The position numbers were made by a program, and so were the translations under genes. Below the pieces are notes generated by a model, which worked only from the letters and a program-made list of their open reading frames with translations, did no database searches and had not been told where the DNA came from. From Cunninghamia lanceolata (taxonomy: Eukaryota; Streptophyta; Pinopsida; Cupressales; Cupressaceae), in NCBI GenBank assembly GCA_027924645.1, contig BSBN01001343.1:1116001-1180000 (forward strand): DNA of 64,000 nt. The letters run 5' to 3'. This document shows, in pieces, positions 12,831 through 25,317 of the stretch; position 1 is the stretch's first letter; each line of letters opens with the position of its first letter.

Positions 12831-13045
12831 TTAAATAGGGAGTTGTTGGATATGAAAATAATGTTAAGAGATAGAATATGTGATTTTAATAGTCCTTTTC
12901 AATGTGTAATATGTGATAAAACTACTTTTAACTTGCTATTTTGAAACTGACACTACTACAAGATGTAATTTTTGGTTGAGAGAGTGGCCCCCTTAGCCAC
13001 CTGATGTATATTTTATTGATAGTAATAGATCTGCAAGTTAAAAAA

Positions 13046-13061
13046 AATTGAAGGTTTTGAG
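13046..13061. repeat. LINE target-site duplication, right copy
   Basis: Follows the A-rich tail of the LINE and matches 6508-6523. Its 5' bases overlap the A tract, so the exact edge is uncertain by a few bases. Confidence 0.65.
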
Positions 13062-13480
13062 GTTTATTTTAACTTTAATTTTTAGTTTTTAATTAGTAAA
13101 AGAGGAACGATGAATGTAATTTTTATTTTAGGTTTTAATTTTTTAAATTTTGATGTCTTGACTCTAAAAGAAAAACTATATAGAGCCAACATTAATTTAT
13201 TCAATATAACAATACCAAAATTTTAAAATATATATTAATGCCTACAAATAAACTATTAAAAAGTAACATATAAGTATATAATATTTAATATATTTTTCAA
13301 AGTAAAAAAATCAAAAGAATTACATAAATAATGAATGGTGGCCTTTCCTAAAAGTAAAATTAAAAGTTGCATAAAAAATAAAACAAGTGTATTATCAAAA
13401 AATAGCTCTTGAAATAAAAATAAAGTAAACAATGTAGATAAAATTTTAAAAATGTAGATAAAATAAAATAATTCAAAAAT
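13062..13480. other. AT-rich DNA between LINE and SINE
   Basis: Very AT-rich, with no coding or structural signal seen. Confidence 0.6.
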
Positions 13481-13485
13481 GTTAT

Positions 13486-13795
13486 GTGTTTATAGTTCAA
13501 TTGGTTGAGCACAATTGGTGAGGATGATGATATGTGTTGATAATGCCATCCACCAAGGTTCAAACCTCCAGAGGTGCAATCGGGCTAGGTTTGACCTGTA
13601 GATGACTTTGATGGACGGGATCCCCCTTCTCATGACTACTTAGCTGAAGGATGACTTTTAGTTTAGATGTATGCTTACTCATCATGTTGTAATTTGCTTG
13701 TTTTTAGTTTAGATGTATGCTGACTCATCATGTTGTAATAGTTTAGATGTATACTTACTCATCATGTTGTAATTTGCTTGTTCATAAAAGGACAG
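13486..13795 (+). mobile_element. tRNA-derived SINE with a three-copy tail repeat
   Basis: The head shows an A box TAGTTCAATTGG at 13,493 and a B box GGTTCAAACCT at 13,556, the internal RNA polymerase III promoter of tRNA-derived SINEs. The first base of the tRNA-like part would be about 13,486. A body of about 100 bp follows. The 3' part is a repeated module beginning GTTTAGATGTATGCTTACTC and containing TCATCATGTTGTAAT; copies start near 13,661, 13,706 and 13,741 and the middle one is shortened. No clear target duplication was found. Confidence 0.7.
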
Positions 13796-13916
13796 AGATG
13801 TCAGTTTTTAAATAAATATATTTAAGATATATATACTAATATTTTACAAGTCACATTTATTTTGTAAATTTACTTAATAGAGAATTTTCTTAATTACAAC
13901 CTAAATATTTATATAA

Positions 13917-14044
13917 ATGTTCATTAATTTAGTTCAATTATTTTAAGTCTATTTATATAAAACAATGTGGAGAGATATTAATGTTCATTAATTTAGTTCA
14001 ATTATTTTAAGTCTATTTATATAAAAAAATTTGGAGAGATATTA
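13917..14044. repeat. 64-bp tandem duplication
   Basis: ATGTTCATTAATTTAGTTCA starts at 13,917 and again at 13,981. The two 64-bp units differ at only about three bases, so the duplication is fairly recent relative to the decay around it. Confidence 0.9.
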
Positions 14045-16550
14045 CTTTCAAGGTTTTTACTTTACATTTATAGATTAGTATGATAAGTGTATTGAGAGTT
14101 TAATATTTGTTTCTATTTTTCAAATAAATATATTTAAGATATGTGACCTAGTAATATTAGTGTTCATGACATTTATATTTATTTAATATTATCTATTATA
14201 TAACATTATTTTATAGATAAAATAAATATTTATGTAGAAAAGTTTGAGTTTATATATTATAGTTTATCTCTTTTTCTCACCTCTAAAGAATTAGGCCACT
14301 CTTCTTCAACTTTCTTCTTAATAACTCATTTTTTATTTTAATTTATATAGGTGATCATATGAGCCTGGTGATTAGATTCTAAGTTCTTCCAAAGATTTTA
14401 AATTTTACATGAGGGATGGCCATAAATCTTGAAACTTTTCTTTTTACATGACATGTATCAATTGTTGCTTTAATAAGACATAGGTATGTAAAATTTATTG
14501 TACTCTCTAGATAACATTTAAATTTTTTTTAATCTTTTTATACATCTTTTTCTATTGAAAATTTGTTGAACAACATCTAAGAAATATATGGTACAATGAT
14601 TATTTGTACAAATCAAAATTAAAATTTGTTCTCAAAGCATGTACAAATATATTTTTATATCACCAATTAAGTAATATTGAAAAAATACTAACAATAAAAT
14701 TGATAGTTTATTATTTTCTAATAAAAATAATATGACTACATAAATAAATAATAAATTTAGATGTTACCTTCAATTTCCTATCAACACATCCCTTGCACCT
14801 TCTATGAGTGCAAGTTTTAGTATTAGTATCAATGTAAAAGCTTGATAATGATTAAAAAACAAAAGTAATGTACATGTTCAAAATTATTCAAGAGATTCGA
14901 AAGGTATGGATTTAGAGGTTGTCATTCTCTCTATTGAAAATACATTAATTACAATCCCTTAATAGAGACCATTTTGTGTGCATGCAAGAGCAAATTGACT
15001 AAGCTTTACAAATCAGATAGGAATGTCAAATGACTAATTTAGAATTGTGAATGGTTCCACTCTTACATAACTAAGAGAAGCCACAACATGTTAGTGGACC
15101 TAATATCATAAGCAAGATCATTGCTAGGTTATTCTATAGATATACTTTCATCTCTTGAGATCTTAAGAAAGACCATGGCCATGTTCTTAAGTATCTCATC
15201 TCTATCTATGGTCACTATAATTAGTTTATTCCTTTATTCCCTTATTTCCAATTTAAAATTACATAAAATTTTAGACATCTCTACTAGACACAAGTAATTA
15301 TGTTAAATGGAAATGATATCATACCAAGCATCAACTATCCTTCCATTATAAATTGTTCTAGTAGCATTTTACAAACTATCTTGGTAGCCTTTAGTAGGGA
15401 TTGCAGCCACACTGCAGCCCTTGTTGTCACTGGAATATGAAGGAAATCAATTAAAGGTACCAAAAAAACTTTAGAAAATTGTGTTTGGTTAGTTATAATA
15501 ATGTAGATTAATAAAAAAATTGAATTGTTTTATAATTAAAAATAGTAAGCCACTAAATAATGACAACTGTGATAAGAAATTTTTCTTGTCAAATACCAAT
15601 TTTTTAAGAGACAAAATTAATATAACTAAAGAAATATTTTGTGATGTGAAGCTAATTATAAGAAGTTACAAATTTAACATTATTTTCATTCTTTAAAATA
15701 AATGTCTTCATTATTTTAGTCGAAAAAAGATAATAAAAATATAATTATACTGAGAGTCATTCTACAATAAGGACATGAAGTCTCATGTCTAATTGTGTAC
15801 ATAAGCACCAAAACATAAACTATATATTTTAATAAAAAAATTAAAACTATAAAATTAAAATATAGCAAACATAATTAAATATAGAAATAAAACATATAAA
15901 TATAAAATAAACATAAAACAAAAATTATATTTTTTTAGTTTATTTTGTCAACAATTTAATTTTTATAAATAAATCATGGCCGTGGGGATTACTCTCATTG
16001 CATTATATTAACTACAAAATATACATCAATTATGGGTTGTACCAAAACCTAAATTAAAGTGGTAAATAGGTGATTATAACAAAACACACATGGCAAACTA
16101 TTATATCATATTCTATCTCGTACCAACCTTCTATCAACTTATATCTATAATTGTATTTGCAATATTGATAGGAAACAACAAACTATTCATCTATTATTAT
16201 AGAAATTCACATAACTACCTCATCATTAGAGCTATTTGAGATGAGCGTTCTCAATCATGATATGCCCTTGGTCACCACTAGGGGAGAGGGGCCAGTAGTC
16301 ACCCACCCTAACTTCATGCTCATCAAGCTCATAGCTAGACATATTAGATTTTGATAGTTTTTTTGGGTTTCTCTGTATGCGATTGAAGAGCTTAAAGCTA
16401 TTCTTTCTGCTTCTAGGCAATTATACATTTCACTATACAATGTGTTATGTGCACATGGGTCAAAAAAGTGTCATTTCAACATGTAAACCCATACATGTGC
16501 AAAGATGTGCCAATAACCGCTCATCATCACATTTGTGCACTTGTCTTGAT
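14045..16550. other. AT-rich intergenic DNA
   Basis: No coding frame, RNA gene or mobile-element end recognised. Homopolymer and AT dinucleotide content is high throughout. Confidence 0.6.
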
Positions 16551-16558
16551 TTCATTGG

Positions 16559-16655
16559 TTAATTTATTAGAGTTGTGAACATGTATTGGTGCATTTGTGA
16601 ACTTGTACAAATGTTGTGAACATGTATTGGTTTATTTGTGTTAATTTATTAGGTC
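16559..16655. repeat. Short imperfect tandem repeat
   Basis: GTTGTGAACATGTATTGGT occurs at 16,572 and again 41 bp later at 16,613, and TTAATTTATTAG flanks the pair on both sides (16,559 and about 16,641). Confidence 0.7.
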
Positions 16656-16848
16656 GGTATTTTACATGTATTGGTTCTTTTTAAAAATTTAATTTGGGGG
16701 TCAAGTGATTAAAAACATAGTGGTTATTGGGGCATGGGCGGCAACTAGCCCCTTTCCCCTAGTCCCATAGCCTACTTAAATAACTTTGTCCCTCTCGATG
16801 CCTTCTTTTGCCTTTTGGCCTTTTTCTATGGAAATCTCATAACAATAA

Positions 16849-17320
16849 ATGGCCTCCAATGATGACTAAAATGACTTCATCCAAGACACCAAGGAATTAG
16901 CTCTTGATCAAAGTCTCGACCATTTTATTTATAGTTCTTTGGCTTCTCCAAGGTCCAATAGGACCGCCATGAACATGGATGAGATATCTAAATTAACCCT
17001 ATAATGATGATTAGATACAATGAATTCCTCCTCAACACCCACTAGACCACTAAAGGAGCAAGCTAGTCCAAGTCTTAAATACCCTCTTCAATCATTTCTT
17101 GGTTATACCATAGAAGGCCATTTGTCTCTAGCTGCCAACTAAATGTACACGTGTATCGATTACTTTTCTCAATGCAAACAAGGGTTTGGTTTCTTTAAAG
17201 GGTGGGCTTCTCAATAAATGGGTGAAAGCATTCCATACCATCATTATACTCTCTGCCATTTGGCCTTGGCCATAACCCACGATTCAAGCCTTGGCATGGG
17301 CAAAATCTCATGTTTAAGGG

Positions 17321-17350
<30 letters not shown>
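16849..17350 (+). pseudogene. Degenerate coding-like stretch, unrecognised
   Basis: From the ATG at 16,849 (MASNDD) one frame stays open for long runs interrupted by single stops, with codon composition typical of protein (residues such as QDTKELALDQSLDHF). No family is recognised. It may be the remnant of a gene or of a retroelement gag; the evidence is compositional only. Confidence 0.25.
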
Positions 17351-17777
<427 letters not shown>

Positions 17778-17779
17778 GG

Positions 17780-19262
17780 GTAAATGAAAATTAGAGCTTG
17801 TCATCTACAAAATCTCCAAGGCTTTCTAAATAATATCTCACTAAGACATTGTTTGTGAAGGTTGACCATAACTATCGAATGATTTTTTTTCTACATTAAT
17901 TTTTAATGATTTAATCAACCTCTAAGATCATAAATTTCATTATCAATATATATTTACTCACATATATTAATGATTCTACTGAAATGTAAGTGTTTGTTAG
18001 AAATATAGTGAATAATATTTTGGATGGTATAGTATCTTATTTTTGGCATAATTTAAAGAAGTTAAAGTATTTAATAAAAAATCATGATGTATAATTATTT
18101 AAAATTTACTTATTTTATGGTTTATATCTATCAATTTGTTGATTATAATAGAATAGTATAATGATAGGGTGTATTTGTCACATAACAATAGATGGAAAAA
18201 TATTATAGAATAGAAGTCTTTAGAAAATTATTTTTAATATTAGATAATTAAAAATAAACTAGTCATTAGTTTTAAACATGAGAAATAAAACTAGTTGTGC
18301 AATCACACTCTAATGTGCAATGGGTATGTCGAAGAGGTCTTAAAGGTGTATCAAGTCCTTAATTAAATGACATTCTCCCAAGCATAGTTCCCCATGGACA
18401 TGTACCATCTTTGGATTACTTACACAAAATGGTTGATCGAAAGTCTCTCTCTCTCTCTCATTGTCTCTCCCCTCTTTCACTTTACCAACACTTTTTAAAC
18501 CTTCACTTCCTTCTCTGCAATTTTTTTCATGATATCAATCTATTTGAAGTTGGCCTTCAAATAGTAAGACATACCTTGTTGTAACTAAAAATCTTCCATT
18601 CCATATCATACAAATCTTTTCTAAAATTTTAATTGTATGTTATTGCAGAATACTTAAAATAATTTTCAAATTGCCAATACAAAGTGGGCATAAGATATGC
18701 AAAATTTACTTATTAAAAAGCACAAAATGACATGGCTAAGTCAAAGAGATAAATTGGAAACTATAAAATGCAATAAATAGGTTGTGGCTAGTGTTTGCGA
18801 GGCATTTTTGGTAGAACCCCCATGCCCCCCCTCTCTCTTCTCTTCCCTCCATCTCTATTTGTCCGTCCTTCCCCCTCAACCCATATAAATTCTTAGATTT
18901 CTTATAAGTTAATTTAAATAGTATTATATTAAAAAATATATATACTATATTATATTTATATTTAATAATTTATATCTTATTGAATATAATATATAATAAT
19001 AAATCTAAGTATAATATTAATTTTATATATATAATAAATATATAATTAAATAAAAAAATATAATATAAAATCAATATTAAATTAATACCAAATATATATA
19101 AATATTATATATATCATATATACAAATATTATATATTAAATAGATATAAATATTAAATTTAAATATTAAATAGTACATATTTATAAATATTAAATATAAA
19201 AGTATATATAAATATTAAATATATATTATTTAATATATAATATTTGTATTTGATAATTTATA
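17780..19262. other. AT-rich DNA including a (TAAATAT)-like block
   Basis: No gene is seen. From about 18,900 to 19,262 the sequence is almost purely A and T, with loosely repeated TAAATATTAAATATA-like words. It forms the left border of the telomere-like region. Confidence 0.6.
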
Positions 19263-19439
19263 ATAATATATAGGGTATATGCACAAAGATGACGGACCAA
19301 AAAGTCGCCACATGTCATTTTGGTCCCATACAAGTCATAATGTGAATGCATTATAATGTGCTCTTGTTATGGCTCAGTATTACCGAGCCTATAACGTGAT
19401 CACGTTATAACGTGAGTGAATTTTGCAAAATCAAAACTC

Positions 19440-21723
19440 TCACTTGCTCTCTCTCTCTCTCTCGCATTGGAGTTTGAATCACCTGTGTCATTTCAGAGAG
19501 AGAGAGCCCTAAACCTGAGAAACCCTAAACCCTAAACCTGAGCAACCCAAAACCCTAAATAATTCCCCTAAACCCTAAACTTGAGCAACCCTAAACTCAT
19601 AAACCCTCAATAGTGGCCCTAAACCTCTCTCTCTCTCTCTCTCTTGCATTGGAGTTTGAATCACCTATGTCATTTCAGAGAGAGAGCAATTAGGGTTCAG
19701 GGGCATTATTTAGGGTTGCTCAAATTTAGGGTTTAGGGGAATTATTTAGGCTTTAGGGTTGCTCAGGTTTAGGGTTTAGGGTTTCTCAAGTTTAGGGTTT
19801 AGGGGTTAGAGATTAGGGGTTAGGGTTTAGGGTTTAGAAAGTGATAGAGAGAGGGGACCAATAGAGATTGGGAGAGATAGAGGAGATAGAGGGGAGAGAT
19901 AAGGAGACAGAGAGTGAGGGACATGTCCAGAGACATAGGGAGAGAGATTGAGAGGTAGAGGGATGATAGAGATAGGAAGATAGGGGAGAGATATGGAGAT
20001 AGAGGTTTAGGGTTTAGGGGTTTAGGAGTTTAGGGTTAGGGGTTAGGGTTTATAGTTTAGGGGTTAGGTGTTAAGGTTTAGAGGTTTAGGGTTTAGGGGG
20101 ATAGAGAGAGAGGATCGATAGGGAGATATAAAGGAGACCAATGGGGGACATTTAGAGATAGAGTGAGGGACATGGCCATAGACATAGGGAGAGAGATTGA
20201 GAGGTAGAGGGATGATAGAGATAGGGAGATTAGGGAGATATATGGAGATAGAGGTTTAGGGTTGAGGGGTTAGGGGTCAGGGTTTAGGGGAATTATTTAG
20301 GGTTTATGACTTTAGGGTTGCTTAATTTTAGGGTTTAGGGTTTAGCATTTAGGGTTTAGAGGTTAGGGGTTAAGGTTTAAAGGTTTAGGGTTTAGGGTTT
20401 AGAGAGATCAAACCGATATAAAGATATAGAGGAGGTTGAGGGGAGAGATAGGTAGATAAAGAGTGAGGGACATGGCCAGAGACATAGGGAGAGAGATTGA
20501 GAGGTAGAGGGATGATATAGATAGAGAGATAGGGGAGAGATAGGAAGATAGAGGTTTAGGGTTGCATCGGTTTAGGGTTTAGGGTTTTGAGGTTTAGGGT
20601 TACTCAAGTTTAGCGTTTAGTGGTTAGGGGTTAAGGTTTAGGGGCACTATTTAGGGTCTAGGATTTATGGTTTTAGGAGTTAAGGTTTAGAGGTATAGGG
20701 TTTAGGGTTTGGAGAGAGACGACCGATTAGGAGATATAGAGGAGATGGAGAGGAGAGATAGGGAGATAGAGAGTGAGGGACATGGCCAGAGACATAGAAA
20801 GAGAGATTGAGAATTAGAGGAATGATAGAGATAGAGAGATATAGGTTTAGGGTTGCTTGGGTTTAGGGTTTAGGGGTTAGGGGTTATGGTTTAGGAGCAT
20901 TATTTAGGGTTTAGAGGTTTAGAGTTGCATGTCAAAAGCAAGCTCTCTCTCTCTCTCTACCCTAAATAATGCCCCTAAACACTAACCCCTAACCCCTAAA
21001 GCCTAAACTCAAGGAATGCTAAACCTCTATCTCCCTATCTCTCCCTTATATTCCTATCTCTATCGTCCCTCTACCTCTCAATCTCTCTCCCTATCTCTCT
21101 GGACATCTCGCTCACTTTCTATCTCCCAATTTCTCCCTTCTATCTCCTCTACCTCTCCCTATCTATCTCCTCTCTCTCTACCTATATATCTCTCTATATC
21201 TCCATATCTCTTGCCTCTCTCTCTCTCTCTCTCCCTTATCATTCCTCTATCTCCCTATCTCTCCCCTCTATCTCTCCCTCTCCCTTATCAGTGAAGGAAA
21301 TAGAAATAAGAAAACTAGGACTCTCTCTCTCTCCCTATATCCCCTATCTCTCCCCTATCTCTCTCCTCCATCTCCCCCCTCTCTCCCTCTTCCTCCCTCT
21401 CCCTCTCTCTTATCCACAAAGAAAATGGAAACAAGAAAACTAGTACATGCAAAGAGGGATGAGGATATAAATTGGGAGGATGAAATAGAAACAAGATAAA
21501 ATGAAAGTTGATTAGATGGGAAAAATGATGAGAGGAGAGGTGGAAAATAGTAAAATAGAGGAAATTGGTGGGGATCTAAAGGGAAATTAGAAAGGAAAAT
21601 GAAAACTAGGAGGTAGATAAATGAGAGAGAGAGAGAGTGTGTGTGTGTGTGTGTGTTTAGGGTTTCTCAGGTCTCTCTCTCTGAGTCAGAGAGAGATAGC
21701 GAGATAGGGAGAAAGTGATATAT

Positions 21724-21813
<90 letters not shown>

Positions 21814-23345
21814 CTTTTTTCCATTTCCTTCATCAATAAGGGAGAGGGAGAGAGGGAAATAGATGAATGATAGGGGAGGAGGTAAGAGATATGGAGATAG
21901 CGAGAGATATATAGGTAGAAAGAAAGAGGAGAGATAGAGGAGAAAGGGGGGAGAGATAGGGTGATAGAGAGTGAATGAGATGTCCAGAGAGATAGGGAGA
22001 TAAGGGAGAGATATGGAGATACAGGTTTGGGGTTGCTTAGGTTTAGGGTTTAGGGGTTAGGGGTTATGATTTAGGGGCATTATTTAGGTTTTAGGGGTTT
22101 AGAGAGAGAGAGAGACTACTTATGACATGCAACCCTAAACCCAAGCAACCCTAAACCCCTAAATCCTAAATAATGCCCATAAACCCTAAACCCAAGCCCC
22201 TAACCCTTAAAGCCTAAACCTGAGGAATGCTAAACCTCTATCTATGTATCTTTATCATCCCTCTACCTCTCAATCTCTAAATAATGCCCCTAAACCCTAA
22301 ATCTAAGAAACCCTAAACACCTCTCTCTCTCTCAACTCCTAAACCTAAGCAACCCTAAACCTTTATCTCCCTATCTCTCCCTAATCTCCCTCTCTATCAT
22401 CCCGCTACCTCTCAATCTCTCTACCTATGTCTTTATCCATGTCCATCACTTTCTATCTCCTTATCTCTCCCCTCGGTGTCCTCGATATCCCCCTATCGGT
22501 CCCCTCTCCCTAAACCCTAAACCTTTAAACCTTAACACCTAAATAATGCCCTTAAGCTCTAAATACTAAGCCCTAAACTTGAGCAACCCTAAACCCCCAA
22601 ACACCAAACTTCAAACACCTAAACCTTAAACCCAAGAAACCCTAAACCTCTATCTCCCTATCTCTCCCCTATCTCCCTATCTCTATCATCCCTCTACCTC
22701 TTAGTCTCTCTTCCTATGTCTCTAAACATGTCCCTCACTCTCTATCTAGAGAGAGAGAGGTGTTTGGGGTTTTGGGGCATTATCTAGGATTGCTCAAGTT
22801 TAGGGAGAGAGATTGAGAGGTAGAGGGATGATAAAGATAGGGAGATAGAGATTTGGGGTTTCTTAGGTTTAGGGTTTAGGAGAATTATTTAGGGTTTAGA
22901 GGATTAGGGTTTCTCAAGTTTAGGGTTTAGGGGTTTAGGGTTGCTTGGGTTAAGGGCTTAGGGTTGCATGTCAAAAGCACTCTCTCTCTCTCTAAACCCC
23001 TAAACCCTAAATAATGCCTCTAAATCATAACCACTAACCCCTAAACCCTAAACTTGAGCAACTCCAAACCTCTATCTCCTTATATCTCCCTTATCTCCCT
23101 ATCTCTCTGGACATCTCACTCTCTATCATCCTATCTCTCCCCTCTTTCTCCTCTATCTCTCCTTATCTATCTCGTCTCTCTCTACCTATCTATCTCATTA
23201 TCTCCACATCTCGTACCTCCTTCTCCCCTATCATTCCTCAATTTCCCTATCTCTCCCTCTCCCTTATCGATGAAGGAAATGCAAAAAAGAAAACTATGAC
23301 TCTCTCTCTCTCTCTCTCTCTCTCCCTATATATCACTTTCTCCCT
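19440..23345. repeat. Interstitial telomere-like (TTTAGGG/CCCTAAA) and purine/pyrimidine block
   Basis: Hundreds of degenerate plant telomere units occur in runs of one to three, mixed with GAGAGA/CTCTCT tracts and a recurring module with GACATGGCCAGAGACATAGG and GATTGAGAGGTAGAGGGATG. The module appears near 19,920, 20,170, 20,470 and 20,780 and in reverse complement near 21,060, 22,260, 22,420 and 22,690. The telomere strand flips several times: CCCTAAA at 19,507-19,627, TTTAGGG to about 20,930, CCCTAAA to about 21,050, TTTAGGG at about 22,020-22,100, CCCTAAA to about 22,650, TTTAGGG to about 22,975, then CCCTAAA. Switches often fall at CT/GA tracts. A (CT)n plus GCATTGGAGTTTGAATCACC module is duplicated at about 19,446 and 19,627. 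There is no gene. Confidence 0.9.
21727..21810. repeat. (GA)n microsatellite, about 42 units
   Basis: Uninterrupted GA repeat. Just before it, at about 21,636-21,656, is a short (GT)n run. Confidence 0.95.
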
Positions 23346-23404
23346 ATATCTCTCTGCCTCTCAGAGAGAGAGGGAGAATGAGAGTGAGAGAGAGAGAGTT
23401 GTTT

Positions 23405-23473
23405 AAGTTCACCATAATGCGATCATGTTATGTGAATGCACATAACGCGATCACATTTTGTGCATTTACATAA

Positions 23474-23531
<58 letters not shown>

Positions 23532-23871
23532 GTTTAAGTTCACCATAATGCGATCGTGTTATGTGAATGCACATAATGCGATCGCATTATGTGAATGCAC
23601 ATAACATGATCGCATTATGTGAATGCACATAACACGATCACGTTATGTGAATGCACAAAATGTGATCGTGTTATGCATTGCCTTGGTTATTTCCAAGCCT
23701 AAGGCTTGGATTTGTCTTGGGCTTCCGATCGCATTATGTGAATGCACATAACATGATCGCATTATGTGAATGCACATAACACGATCACGTTATGTGAATG
23801 CACAAAATGTGATCGTGTTATGCATTGCCTTGGTTATCCAAGCCTAAGGCTTGGATTTGTCTTGGGCTTCC
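23405..23871. repeat. 28-bp palindromic tandem array within a 147-bp duplication
   Basis: Units of about 28 bp of the form CATAATGCGATCGCATTATG plus TGAATGCA repeat about four to five times per block, each holding a self-complementary core (ATAATGCGATCGCATTAT and variants with CACGATCACG). The block from 23,580 to 23,726 recurs at 23,727-23,871 and ends in a second palindrome, CCAAGCCTAAGGCTTGG. A (GA)n tract of about 24 units interrupts the left side (23,480-23,529). Confidence 0.9.
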
Positions 23872-24650
23872 AACCCAAAGTCTTGGACTGTGTTTAGGAC
23901 ATCCAAAGACGTGTTTTTCCAGATTGTAGTAAAAACCACATAATTTGGAGCATGCTCCCCATCAGGGTTGCACTTATTTCGATGAAAACTCAAAAAAATA
24001 CCACCATAATCTTGATCTCTCTATTAGCTATCTAACCATATAATTTTTTTCACATTTTGAGTACGTTAAGGGTTTCATCTTTAATTTCTTTTGTTAGTGT
24101 GTCCATGTTTTGTCAAAAACTAGTGTTTAGTATTTTTTATCTTTTTTAACTGTTCATCTAAATTTGAAATAAGTTACATTTTTAGAAACTAGACTCCATT
24201 CTACACGTATTAAAAAAAATTGATTTTCAATTAGTTTTCAAAAATTTTAGGGGGGAGCACACTCAATTTTCTATTTTTCACAATGTGTCCGCTTTGGAAA
24301 TTACTAAAAAATCAATTATTCATGAAAAAATTAGCAGAAAAATTAGGGATAAACTACATGGTGTTAGCTAATTTCTCACCAAAGCGATTTTTGAAATACT
24401 AAAAAAAAGTTAACATTTAGGGGGAGCACACCAGATGCTATGTTATATTTTTTTGAGAAAAACAGGACCAATTTGTGTGCTCCCCCTTTTTGAACCGCTT
24501 AATCTCAACCATTTTTGGAAAAAAAATAGTAGTTTAAAAACTAGTTTTGGAGCACTACGACTCTTGTTTTTGTTACATCTTCAAATTTTGAGTGTAGCTA
24601 TCTTCAATTTCTCATCCAACATCAATGTTTCTTGAATTCAGAAAGAAAAA
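23872..24650. other. Non-coding DNA with repeated GGGGGAGCACAC words
   Basis: No gene is seen. GGGGGGAGCACACTCAATTT (about 24,250), GGGGGAGCACACC (about 24,420) and the inverted GTGTGCTCCCCCT (about 24,476) recur within 250 bp. Confidence 0.55.
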
Positions 24651-25110
24651 GTGGCATCTTAATACCTCCTTTTGGTCCCCCATCTTTGATATATATATAC
24701 TCTGGAGGTATCCCCGCGACCTAGCCCAGCGATTCCCTACGTGCCTTGCCTCGGGCTTACATATTGCCGAGTTTTGAGGCACAGTATAGAATTTATAATA
24801 AAAATAATTATAATTATAATATAAATATCTCATCATACTATAACCTGCAATGTCGCCCACTTCAATCCACGTCTTAGTTTTACCATTACAAAACAACCCT
24901 AGTTAGAGATATAGAATTCTTTTATCAGTTTTTTGTTGGCGAGTCATTAAATCTTACCTCTACCTAGGAAAAAAACACCATACATGTCATTAGGTAGGAA
25001 CATCACATAGGAAACATTAAACATTATAAAAGATAGCTCAAGGCAGCTACAACATTAAACATTATCCATAACTCTACAAAGAGCATAAGGAATAGAAGAA
25101 AAGGCATCAC

Positions 25111-25317
25111 ATGAGAAGCAACAAGACCGATTTTTTGTTGAGAGTTGTATTGGGCACTATCCCCAATATGGATTTGTTTCTTCCTCTTTGCCTCAACTCT
25201 GCTACAACTACTTCTATTACTCACCCACTCAATATAAAGGCAACAGGCAGGGATGATGCAGATGTAGATCATGTCGAAAACCACTTCTCCTTTGGACCCA
25301 AATGTGGTGTTACACAA
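25111..25317 (+). pseudogene. 5' part of a short reading frame split by the Copia insertion
   Basis: A frame opens at 25,111 (MRSNKTDFLL) and stays open to the Copia left edge. If the element and one copy of its 5-bp target duplication are ignored, the frame continues without a shift at 30,455 and stops at 30,563. Continuity through an insertion point, with an acidic, lysine-containing tail, suggests real coding sequence, but I do not recognise it. It could be a short gene or one exon. Confidence 0.35.

Larger units (their letters stand above)
6524..13045 (+). mobile_element. L1-type LINE (non-LTR retrotransposon), full length, inactive
   Basis: A 6.5-kb element with the plant L1 order: ORF1 with a zinc knuckle, then ORF2 with endonuclease, reverse transcriptase and a zf-RVT-like cysteine/histidine block, ending in an A-rich tail at about 13,038-13,047. 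Both reading frames carry many stops and frame shifts. A likely target-site duplication flanks it: AAATTGAACGTTTTGA at about 6508-6522 and AAATTGAAGGTTTTGA at about 13,046-13,060, differing at one position. The match fixes the ends to within a few bases. The number of stops says that the insertion is old. Confidence 0.85.
19271..24704. mobile_element. Possible terminal-inverted-repeat element holding the telomere-like block
   Basis: The left end (TAGGGTATATGCACAAAGAT at 19,271, then GACGGACCAAAAAGTCGCCA) pairs with an inverted partner at about 24,655-24,704. There the plus strand reads TTTTGGTCCCCCATCTTTGA and ends CTCTG. The shared core is CAAAGATG-N2-GGACCAAAA. A direct-oriented relative of the left end starts at 54,545. 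Both ends fit the loose YARNG terminal rule of hAT elements (TAGGG and CAGAG), but no matching 8-bp target duplication was found and no transposase is encoded. A right boundary other than 24,704 is possible. Treat this as a hypothesis. Confidence 0.3.

Noticed and set aside
21016..21294. 92-codon Ser/Leu/Pro frame
   Set aside because: Translation of CTCTCT/CCCTAAA simple repeats. The same applies to the frame at 23,054-23,299.
19440..23345. True chromosome end
   Set aside because: Units are degenerate, flip strand repeatedly and are flanked on both sides by ordinary DNA with transposons.
23405..23871. CRISPR-like regularly spaced repeat
   Set aside because: The units are contiguous with no unique spacers, in nuclear plant DNA. 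It is a tandem palindromic satellite.
24700..24780. tRNA-like stretch with GC-rich arms
   Set aside because: No A and B box at tRNA spacing and no cloverleaf could be drawn by eye.
25024..25317. 97-codon minus-strand frame next to the Copia element
   Set aside because: The plus-strand frame continues across the insertion point and is the better candidate; the minus frame does not.
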